64,000 nt of DNA, from NCBI RefSeq assembly GCF_029227915.1, contig NC_079886.1, positions 6,136,001 through 6,200,000 on the forward strand. Direction: 5' to 3'. This DNA comes from Hydractinia symbiolongicarpus (lineage: Eukaryota; Cnidaria; Hydrozoa; Anthoathecata; Hydractiniidae). The notes beneath the pieces are model-generated. The model searched no databases. It saw only the letters and a program-made list of their open reading frames with translations, and was not told the origin of the DNA. Below, piece by piece: positions 22,601-34,600 of this stretch (positions within the stretch are counted from its first letter, which is position 1; each line of letters starts with the position of its first letter). The position numbers were made by a program, and so were the translations under genes.

Positions 22601-25600
22601 AAAACTATAAAAGAGATCTACATGGATTCGATGGGATCAATGCATACAGTCATTAAATTCTCTGAGAGTTGCAAACTATTGGTTAAAACATCAACGCAAC
22701 TGAAACTAACATACCATCACAAAGTAGAAGTGCTTGAGACACATGCGCAGCAGCTGACATCATGACGTCAGTGTTGTTGGAATTTAAACGCTCCAAATAT
22801 AACTCGATCAGTCGTGCAGATTTTCTAAGAAAACAAGAAAATGATGACCAAAAACACGTTATCTCCTCACGATAATCAATGATATGACATTTTTGAGAAT
22901 AGTTGATGTTAATAAAGGTAGCTCAGAAAATACAATATGATAGAGAAAAAGGTTCCAAGATTTAACATAACAAAATACAGCATAAATTGAAAAGCTTTGC
23001 TTTCAAATTTTCGCGCTACCTTTTTACGCATTTTATTCTTTTGCTGTCTTGGAATTGAATGTTTCAAAAAATCATCAATATTTGCAATGTTTTGCAAATA
23101 CCTTACGTAAATTACGCTTATTTCAGATAAAAATAAAACTCGTAAAACTTCATTTGATAAAATAGTACGCCATGAAAATTATTCCACTTACTTCGGTTGT
23201 TGTTTGCAATGACGTATTAAAAGCATATGTGACTTATTTCTTATCTCTTGATGCGAGGATGACGTCAACAGACACAACTCTTCCTATCAAACAAAAAAAC
23301 AGATCAGGTTCATAAAATTTTTTTGCGTACATCCATATTTTGCGCAAACCAGTTGAGATAACAATTTAAATTTGATGTGCGCGAAATATTTGTTTTAAGA
23401 ACATGAGCTAAAATAAAAATAAATAAATAAAAAACAAACAAAAAAACCCAGCAACAACAACAGACAACGAGATTATTATTATTATTATTACTAGTCGATA
23501 AGGCCCGTGGAAAAATCCACTTAGGCATAAGGACAATGGAAAAATAGGTTGTTTTAGATTTTTTGCTGACGTCAGCAGTGCAATTACAAAAATTTTTGGC
23601 GAAATTTAGTTTATTCGTTGCCTGTACTGTGCAGAGGCTAAAACGCTGACCAAGAAAATGTATACGATCATATCTTTTTGATAAGCGGTTAATGAGATAT
23701 AAGGGTTTTAAATTTTGCTGACGTCAGCAATGGCCAGTCAAACCCCCCAAAAATTTTTTTTAGAAATTTGTATACCTGCTGCCTTCATTGTATAGGTCTT
23801 GAAACGCTGATCAAGAAAATGTATAGGATCGCGTATTTTTGAGAAAGGGTTGCAGAGATATTAGGGTTTGAAGGTTTTTTGGTGACGTCATCAACCCGTC
23901 CATTCCCGAAACGGATTCGGGGACTCAGGTTTGGGAAACTTACCCAAATTGGTCCCAGGTGGTCCCTAGTTACCTACGCAGGAGATGACGTCAGTTATTT
24001 CCACCCGTTTCCAAGTTATTTAGCCTTAAATTTAAAAGTGCAATGCAATGGCTTCACTAATCTTAATATACTTTCCTTTGACGTCAATATTGCTTTAACG
24101 TCAAAGTTTGGTATTTTACAGAACAAATTTATAGACGATGTTTTTCAGACTTTATCAAAGAAATTTTATCCACTTTGCAAAAGTCACAGACAGACAGACA
24201 GAACTGGCGTATTATTATATAGACTAGTCGATAAGGCCCGTGGAGAAATCCACTTAGGCAGAAGGACAATGGAAAAATAGGTTGTTTTAGATTTTATGCT
24301 AACGTCAGCAGTGCAATTACAAAAATTTATGGCGAAATTTAGTTTATTCGTTGCCTATACTGTGCAGAGGTTCAAACACTGATCAAGAAAATGTATATGA
24401 TCATGTGCTTTTGATGAGCGGTTAATGAGATAAAAGGGTTTTAAAATTTTGCTGACGTCAGCAATGGCCAGTCAAACCCCCAAAATTTTTTTTAGAAATT
24501 TGTATACCTGCTGCTTTCATCGTATAGATCTTGAAACGCTGATCAAGAAAATGTATAGGATCGTGTACTTTTGACAAACGGTTGCAGAGATATTAGAGTT
24601 TGAAGGTTTTTTGGTGACGCATCAACCCGTCCATTCCGAAACGGATTCGAGGACGCAGGTTTGGGAAACTTACCCAAATTGGTCCCAGGTGGTCCCTAGT
24701 TACCCACGCGGTGAAAAATCATTGACGTCACCACCTCGTTTCCAAGTTATTTGGCCTCAAAGTTTTAAGTGCACTGTAATGGCTTTACTAATCTTAATTA
24801 ACTTTTCTTTGACGTCAATACTATTTTAACGTTAATGTTTGGTAACATACAGAACAATTTTATAGGCGATGTTTATAGAATTTGTTAAAGAAAATTATAA
24901 AGAATATTTTATCCAATTTGCAAAAGTCACAGACAGACAGACAAAACTGGCGTATTATTATATAGATTCCGAATATTTTCAGTGTTGGAAACACTATTAT
25001 CAATGTGGGCCCTGTGTTCGGAATGTATACATTAAGTGTACATTGGCAATACCTACCCAATTTCCCTCACATGGCATGGGTTGACCGTAGCTGCAAAGAC
25101 ACTCGCTAAACATGCCCGCACTGTGGACCAAACAACGGGCCTTGTGATTACGAAGCGAACTCCATGACCACAAGGCCACGCGCCATCCTACCATCCTGCT
25201 CATAGATTTTGGAAAATAACAGTTTTTTGGCTATTTTTTTCAAAATGGCAAAACAACATCACTTGCGGAATGCTCTGCAGCCTTTGGCAAATGTGTGGGG
25301 CGGGGGAGGAACGTTGAAAATGCGCTGGTCGACATAAAGCGATAGAGTGGAAATTCGCGGTTATTTCAGGATGGATTAGCTTGCTGTAACATCGTAACAC
25401 AATAACTTGTTTACACTACACACTTACCATGAAATGTTGCAGTATGTCTGTCTTTCGTTTCGAAGTCTCATCCAAATCACGAAGCACGCTTAGTAAGTCT
25501 ACAAAACATAAACAATATCACGGTTTGACAATTGAAGTAACAAAACATTTCTAAAAGGTTGCTACTGCTTCTTAAATCATATTTACATCTTTGTTGAAAT

Positions 25601-28600
25601 AGATTTCTTTAAATTCAGTGTAAATGTAACTTTAATACACCATAAGAGATCACAGTGAACCACCTTTTGAGGTTCTTCTCTGCTCTAAAACAACATCGCC
25701 AGTTGGTAGTGGCCTCTCACATTCAAATCTTTTTAGACGACCCTTCCCCTTTCTCTAATTTTATGTTTATGCACACATAAACATGATGTCAAACGTTTGT
25801 AGAAAGTAAAAAAAAATTCTTCCTTTAGTTTAAAAAACACTCCAAATAATTTCTTATTTGTCGTATTATAAAAACTGAATTACTGTCCACAAATGAGCAA
25901 CTGGAAAATGCAGTTTTCTTACAACAAAAGGACCAAGGAAATGAATTTTTTGTATTTCTTTACTACTTCTTTGATTTTATGTCATAAATAGTTTCCAAAT
26001 TGTATCAAGACTCAAGCTTGTTCCACTTACCTTTATCATGGTGGTCCATCGACAGTCTTCGTTTAAAAGAAGTGAGTTGAATCTCGTTCCACGGAGCTGC
26101 AGTTAAGGCAACTAAAGTGGGTTTCACCTCCGGAGAAGAGTGAAGTGTGGAGATTAAACTGCATATTGACGTCAGTCCTTGAAAGTTTGGGAAATCGTAC
26201 AATAAATCCCTAAATGGAGAAGGCGTGTTGAAAACTGTGTGCTCTACTTGTCATCTTTTACTCCCCCTTAGTGAATAGCGTTATAATTTAGGCATATGGC
26301 GGAAAAGGAGACAGTGTTAGGTGTCTCACAGTGAATGTTTAAAAAATAGCGCAAACATGACACAACGTAGAATAGACAAGCATGATTCAGCATTTGTCAG
26401 AGCTTTCAACGAGGACCTTCAAATCTTAACAACTCAGGAACTTCTGTTTGGTCAGATGAAAATCCGCTCTTAAAAACCAAAAAAGGAAACACTGCCACTT
26501 TTTCCTGCTACCCGTATCTTAAAAAGCCGGCAAAAACATGAGGTTTTCTGCAACACTTGATGAAACGAACGGATTAAATAAATATTTAGTTCGGACAAAA
26601 CATAACAAACAGTTTAAGAAAAAACTGCAGGACATTTCCAGGATTTTTTTGCAATACCAACAAAAATGTTTAAACAGACTCACCGGAAAAACATTTCGTG
26701 CTTGGACAAAACATTACCGACGTCATTATTACCAGATGCGATGTAATGATTCAAAAACTCAACCAGTTTACTCACAAATACTGTGCACTCGTCAGGCGCC
26801 AGACAGGAGGACTATAAAATGCAATATGTAACAAAACTGAACAAAAAGTAGAACACTGCTCCTTCTGGTATTTTTTCAACACTTCCATTCTTTGTCTGTT
26901 TCTCAATACAAGAATGCCAAAAACCCAAATATGGGATTGTGAAGCATTCCAACTTTAGAAAATAAGGTATTTGAAATGGTGAAAGTAGAACAAGGTGATG
27001 CAAGACAATGTAGGTGTCATTACTATCCAGCAAGATCCAAAGTCACGTCTGATATCAGCCAAAAAAGTAAACCATTTCCCCCAATAACTGGGGTTTAAAT
27101 GTAAAAATATTTCGACAAATATCATCTTCTTTAAACTTAATTCTTGGCTGTCTGTAAAGTTCTCCGAACCGATAATTTTTGTTGTTGTATTTTTGTCTGA
27201 GTAAGTCAGAATCGTACGTCTTAGAGTTGCAAAATAGTTGTTAGTCTTACTTGGCTGCTCGTTAATACCATAGCACAGTACTAGTATAAATTCATTATTC
27301 CCTTGTTGTCAGTAACCTCGACCTCTCTTTAGTTATTTGAAACAGTTATTCGAGTGATTACAGTATGCTGTGTTTTTGGTCCAAATTAAAAACAACTCAA
27401 CTAATGGGTTTTGGTGGCAGGTAAGCTTTAAAAATAAGAATGTAAGCGATATCAAGTAAAATAATTACCTGTATTAGATCCAAAAAGACTTCCACAAACA
27501 AAGACATCATATTTTTAGAAGCCTGGAAAAAAATTATAATATGGTGGCCACTCATTTTCAGAAAGCAAACTTAAGAAATTTCCCAGACCATTTTTCAGGA
27601 GTGATCTGGTTGGACATAAGTGAAAATGTTTCTGAGAAAAAAAAGTGAACAGTTTACTGGCTAAAAAACAGGTTAAGAAAAATTAATTTTTCCTTATTTT
27701 TGCAAATTTTAAAGAGATTTTCCACGAGTTTATTCCATCTCAAGTGTATAACACAGGGTGGTGAATACACAAAATAATACTTTAAAACAACACCAGAATT
27801 TGATTGTCTTCCAATTATAATTTGCTACTGTTTCGACCAGGTATCAGAAAGTTATTTTGCTGTTGCTTTTCAGTTTTAAATTGAAATTTAAACTGTACAC
27901 AGTCAAAAAAGGTCTTGTGAAACAAAAAGACGGTTAGAAAGAAAACGATAAACAGGACAATTGAAACATGTTTTATACAAATAACATGGGTAACACAATT
28001 CAGAAATTCTGGTCAGAATATTTTAACAAAATAGTTTTCATAAGGTACCTGCTACTTAGACATCATAATTATGTCAACCAAAATAAAACCATCTAAGAAA
28101 CTTCCTAAATTTTACTGATAATTTCCAATTAAATTCCTTGATTTCAAATAACAGTGCTTTAGAGCATTATTGTCAGACAAGGAAAATTTCACTTTAAAAC
28201 TGTCACCAAAATTCTTTGTTCAAACACAACTACGCGCTTTTTAGGTGGGTTGTAAACTCGATTGTTATTTCTTTCCCTTTCAAAATCTCATATAAACAAA
28301 AAGTAAAATGTCGTTACCATGTCTTGTTGAAACACATGTGGTCGCAGAAGATCAAACAATCCAAACACGTGACTACACAACATTAGCTGATTGGTTAGTT
28401 TAAATGCGCCATGTGATAACCGACTTTTCCCTTTCAGCATGGATAACATAAATGGTAGTTGTCTAATAAAAGACCACAAGATGACGTAATAAAATAATAA
28501 TTATCTTATATAAAATAATCTTTTTTAGTTGTGTTAATCATTAAAATAGGGAGGAAAATTACAGGTAAAAGACTTTATGTGAATACTTTCACAATCGTTT

Positions 28601-31600
28601 CATGCAAAGTCCCTCTTTAATGTTTACAATTGAACTTCTTAAGTTCTCATCGCCAAGAAAAATAAGTTACTTTCTCTTAGCTAATAACTTCAAGATGTAA
28701 GGTGTCTTAACAAAACAACCTTTGCGAGTTTAGTCTCAGTTGCTAAGGCTTGTTGGGTTTTCTGGTCTGAAGCCTTTTTAAATTTTGACCTTGTACATGT
28801 TTTGACCTAAATCTCTTATCTATATTTTCTTCTAAGTCATACGAACACTGTGAATACTATCTTTTGTATCAAAGATATCTCAGCTTGCGAAGCAAATTGA
28901 ATCTATTTCCATAATACCTGATAAACGCAAAAGGATGTGTAACTGCCAGTCTTTTATTTATTGTGCTAACATTTTTAAATTTCATCTCCCACTCAGGAGT
29001 ACCAGCAGGTTCGGCTATTTTTAAAATTAACCGATGAATAAGCTCATCCATCTAAAGAGGAAAAGTAGCCATAAAGTAAAATTAAAATTAGAAACAGAAA
29101 CGAGTAATTCCAAGTTATCATTGGCTTTTAGTCTAAGAAAACCTGCACCTCAGTTTCAAAGCAGGTTGTGTGCCTTAAATTATGATTTTTTTTAGAGGAA
29201 GTTTTACTATACGTTTGTGCTCAAGGACCGCGTCATAAATTAAAACGATGATCTAAATCGGTAAAAATTTTCCGAACTTAAAATTTTTCTTTTCAGTGTG
29301 AATATCTTAAAAACAACTCTACAGTCAATGGGATTAAATATTTGAGACAAGGTGCAAAACAAAAACTTAGTCAAAAACAAAACAAATGTGAGATGTGGAC
29401 TGTATGGAATTTACATTTAAATGCATTAAAAACTTCAACTCATAGTAAAAAATACAAAAAAAATACAAAGCGATGTTTTGAATATTAAGGGATTAATTTT
29501 ACAAGGTTGCAACCCTGATGAGCCTTCCCTCTTTAAGCAAATACCTCTACAAAGCACTCCACCCCTTCACACTTTTTCAAAACAATCTATCTGACGTCTT
29601 TTCATCAAAGCCATGAGAAATAGAAACAAATTAAGTTTCACAATACCTCAGTTTTATTCTCGTTTGGTAGCATATTACTCTCATTCAAGCCAAGCTCAGC
29701 CGCCATATTGCGAAGTAGAGTTGGTTTACGCATGTATAAATATTTCATAAAACAGGTTTCAACGTGTTCTGGGAACCTAATAAATCAAATAATTTCTATT
29801 ATCTCACATATGGGAAGTGGCAGTTCAACATTTTGTAAAATATTGAAGTACTATACACTATCTTTTTGAGCATATTGGTTAAAAACAATATAAAGCTCAC
29901 AAATGCTGAAAATTTACGTATACAAGAAGGATATATCTGAATTAGAACAGAGCAATGTGCAAGGATCAGATATAGATTGAGAATAGGCAAATAAAAAATG
30001 ACTAAAACAAACACAATTTAAACTGACACATGTGCAAACCCTTGACATAATTTAAGGAAAGACCGATAAAATTATTCTCGAAGCTTGACAAGAAGTGCTT
30101 TAAGAAAAGTGTATAATCAACCCTATACATTTGATACACTTCGTACGTCAGAAGTCAGGTCAGTTTCACATCATTATATTAATCACTTGTATGAAATGTA
30201 TTGTGTTATTGTTGTTATTTAGGTGATCAAAGGTAGGGTTTTGCAAATAATATCAATGAAACAAGCATTTGCGTCCACACCCAAGAGACGCAACAAAATT
30301 TTTTGGGTAGGTAGAACATGACTACGCTGAGTGAAAAATACCTCGAAAGCACAGTTAAATAAAATAAATTTACACAAATACACGAAATGTGAAATGTTAC
30401 AGTCATAACGGACACAAATGGAAGAAAATCGAAACCAATTTTCTCTTTTTATTTTTATCGTTTTGCTGAATTATACCTACTTCTTTCGTTGTTTCATCAG
30501 ATTAACTGCTTTTCTTAGTCGCTGTGTCTCCTTCGCGGATAGATTCAATAACAACGCCAGACGCTTTTCCATCAAACTATCGAGGCTTTAAAAAATATAC
30601 GAAATTAAACTACAAAGATACACTGTTACTGTATGAAGACAAAAGGAGGTTGCTTACGTGGCGCTTTCATTGGATGCTCCATCTAAAAACATAGCAACAG
30701 AAACAGTTTTAAAATATTAGGATAATCAAGAAATCTTTTATACAACTCAATTTAATATTAGGTGTTAAAATTGTTAAAGATATAAAAACAAAAATTACCA
30801 ACAAATTTAAAGCATTTGGTGAATAAAGGCATAACAAATGTTCAAAGCTGCCCCAATTTAATTTTCTCAAGACTAATTTCATCCTGCAGTCTGATGCGAT
30901 TTTCTATTTTTTTCAAATAAGCTGGGGGGTTTTATTGATAAAAAATTACATCATCCCTAGATAAATACAATCAGAAAAAAAGAATTACTTTTCATAGATT
31001 CAGAATTTTAAGGTGTATTAAGCACCAGTCACTACATCTTTACACTCTGTGGACAATTAATAAACGTGTTGATCAGCAAACTGTTTTTTATCAAAATTAG
31101 TTGTCAGTCTTTAATAAAACCACCGAGAAAATTTAACCCCTTGTAGATATTTTAGACATTTGCTATTTCTTGTATATTCTTGAACAGAATAAAGGTATTA
31201 ATTATAAGGAGCTAGTTGTTAGACTATGGGAAAATCCATATGGATATTTCGTGCCTCTTCAACGTAAAGTTACTGATTTTCTTTGCAGGAGTATCAAACA
31301 TCCAGCAACTATTTTGAACAACAGAACATACGTATTAATATGCGCGACTAGTTATTTCCTCATGAAAAAGTTTACGGAAGTTCACAAAACACATCACATT
31401 TGTTATTTGGGTGTGTCTGTAAAAAGAACCTTTTCTTACACATAGACAGCCGCTATTTTTATAGGGATTATGAAAGCAAAAGATAAAATTTTATCTTTTG
31501 CTTTACATAAAAGTTAAAAAAAGCAAATATCAAATCCTGGATACCATTCATAGTTTGTCTAAGTTCATGCAGCATCAGTTCAATAAGTCTGTACAACTGA

Positions 31601-31638
31601 TTGACATTAAGATCAATTCGCATTTGATGGTTGTTTAG
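19611..31638 (-). CDS. INTS1: INTS1 exons 31-43 (C-terminal region)
   Basis: Exons: 31638-31545, 30682-30658 (25-nt microexon), 30576-30481, 29776-29647, 29051-28918, 28462-28318, 27522-27469, 26811-26684, 26209-26031, 25498-25428, 23283-23192, 22824-22715, 19780-19611. Signatures are MDELIHRL, RLAVTHPFAFIR, LMLCSHVFGLFDLLRPHVF, FVSKLVEFLNHYI, DLLSVLRDLDETSKRK, SQALLLCD and VAETIHLIAE, each matching the human C-terminal order. Several of these exons are too short to stand out alone and were found by demanding splice sites, phase and family match together. The stop follows GGFKYCS. The last intron (19781-22714) is about 2.9 kb. Confidence 0.9.
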
Positions 31639-34600
31639 CTAGAAAAGGAAATGTTTTTTTATACAACACATTAATGTCACTATTTCAATTGTTGACACAA
31701 ACGCAAAAAGACTAATGGTATTTCACGTCAGTAATTTTATGAAGAAATGAAAAAAATTGCTGAAAGAATAACTGATCACAGGTTTTTATAAATCCAATAT
31801 TAAATATGGGGTTTTTAAAAATATTAACAGAAAGTTTAGAAATGTTCAGCTCATACTTTTATTGCATGAAGAAAAAACAAGAATATGAGAAGTCAACAAA
31901 ACGTAAACAACATACAGATTTATCTTGAAGATTACTGCTTTCGTCAGTTTGTTTGTTTTCCCGACCTTGCCATAAACGAGGATTGTTGAACATTGCACTT
32001 AAAACGTCTAAGCAGGTTGTTGTGTTTAAGCTACAATAAGATAACAACGTTCGGAAAAACACATGTTGTGAACAAACAAAGCAGGCAGTTTCAAAAAAAT
32101 GAAAGTAGCCCTAAGTTTGATCATGATTCAATCTATCTAAGTAAATACCATAGCCATTTTAAACACCTGGACATTCTGGTGTCCCTGGGATACATCTACA
32201 TACACCTAAGCAAAGCATTACCGTATAATTTGTTTGCAAATAAACAGTAAATTCAAATCCTGGGCATCACATGTTTATAGAATACGGTGAATTAAAATTA
32301 AATCACCCAATGTATGCAAGTCTAATAATAACCTGTCAACATCTTTTTGAGACGTCAGCAGCCACGTCAAACAATCTTGCAAAGTGAAATCTCTACTCTC
32401 ATGTACAAGCATAGAAGCAAGGTAGGACGTGTCCAGTGAGCATGCATCTCTTTGTTTGAATAGAAATTCTCGTTGAAGGATTGGATTTAAATGAAGAATT
32501 TCAGGGTCAAGAATCGATATCCAATCAATTAATATCCCCAAATCTTTTTCATCGCAGGTTGAAAATACTTCAACTACAAGATGAAATTTAACAAAATCAA
32601 AAATTCCCTGGGAATACAAAAACATACATAATGCAAGAAAAACCCTCAAGTAAAATAACAGAACTTGCTTTAATACTATTTTATAAATAAAGCCAAAGAA
32701 TAAAGGATCTGTTTCTGGTCTTTTTTGCTTTTCTTAGTTTTGCCTGAGAAAGATCCAAAAAACTTTTTAGGATTTTTCAGGTTAAATACAGGGTTGAAAA
32801 TTGAAATGTTTGGACAATGGATACAACTTTCACATAGACATTTGTTCATGGATATTCCAGTTGAAATTAAGTCGATTTGATTCCGTATTACTAACATTAC
32901 AAATAAAAAAAGTGCTAAATTCATACTCAATACTTCCAAGCATCGTTTGATGCTTCTTTGACTTTGAAAACCAGAGCAGAATGTATGAATAAATCGTTCA
33001 CAAAGAAATCTGCATTTAGATAACATAGTTTTGCATGCTGAAACCACAAGAGAATAAATAATAATCAGTATTATATACCATAATTAACATCTAAAACGTA
33101 TTTGATAAATATTTATACCCTTTACTAATTTTTCTTTTGGCAAGTTTTCAATTCCCTCTTCCTGCATCTTGCATAACATTCTCTTTCCTGTCTTAACTGC
33201 TTCAACTTGTGTTTTACACGCCAAAAAATCTTTTAAAACAACATCCAACTTTGTTGATTTGGAGGAAGTATTCTCTGCTTCATTCAATAAATTGTACTTT
33301 CTGCATGCAGAGTTTACAAGCTTGTCTACTTCAGATGACTTTGTCGCACATTTTGCTAATTTTTTAAATAACATCATTTTGCTCTCTGCCTTTGTGTTTT
33401 GATTTCTCATGACACAATTGAGTATAGCACCAGCTGCTCTATGCGTGCAGAAATTACTGCAAAAGCTCTCCTTGTCACACAAATCTATCAGTACAGACAC
33501 AACCAACTGTGTAACGTTTGAATCATCAGATTGTATTGAAATGCAAGCCAGTGCTAACCTTTGTTTCAACCACAAGAATTTCTTTGACGGTGTTTTGTTT
33601 TTATCTGACGTGAACATATCAAGCAAAGTTTTTTGGATGAATTCTTCAGTAAGTATGTCAGCGCTTAAAAAAATCATAAGATTCTTTTTTGATGATGTCA
33701 GGGTAAATTGCTCATTTGGCACGAGGCCAATAATTAAACTTTAGTCTAAGGAAGTGATATTACAGCACATAATGCAACATGGTTCGCTCACTGCATTGCC
33801 TCACTTTAAAAAAAACAGATAATGTGAAATTTGCAAAAAGCCTGACTTGCATCAAATTTGCAACATGCTAACTGCATGCTATAATTGCATTTTAACAAGG
33901 TGACTGAAGTTTAATTCCAAAACCTTTAACTGCAGTTGCATACAATTTTACTGTGGTACAATTTGCTCACTTATAGTGTGTTGTTGAATAATTCTATTTT
34001 TTGGTGCAATTGTTGAGTTATTACCTATTTATGAACGTTTGGTGCCTATATTTCTTTTCCCACCATATAAAGAGTTATGACTTATAACTCCTAAAGTATT
34101 TTACAAAAAAGTTCCCACTTACGCTTCTAACAAATGAATAACAAAGCAAAAAAACAAACAGGGAAATCACTGTTTATGAGAAAAACCAAAATCTTGAATG
34201 AAGGCAAAAATTAAAATAAGCAATAAAACGTGCAAGTTGATGCATTGCGATGAGAGAAATCAAGCAAATCGCAAACAAAAAAATGTTGGATCGTGTTGTG
34301 GAGCAAAAAAGAACCTAAATTATATCATTGAAAAAAATGATGTTTTATGCAAAATTTGTTGATTTGCACATTAAGGGAATTTCACAAATAAGCAGACATT
34401 ATGCAATGGACATTGTAACCAGTTGGCTAGAGACAGTGTTACAAAGGTTTGCAGTTACACATTTGTCATTTAACTCCATCTTTTTAAAGCAAACATTTTA
34501 AAATGATGAAGATTTGAACCATACTAGACTGAAAAGAATGAAAACACAATTCGTTGAATGTATGAAAATTTTATGAAGCAAATACAACCTTCTTCTCCAT

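Larger units (their letters stand above)
19781..22714. other. Last INTS1 intron, about 2.9 kb
   Basis: It contains three foldback-type repeats (19951, 20655, 21210) and a single arm at 20241-20267. A minus-strand ATG at 20957 opens a hydrophobic MSVFYLFIILFGGVTVYS, but I do not call it a gene. The rest shows nothing. Confidence 0.6.
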
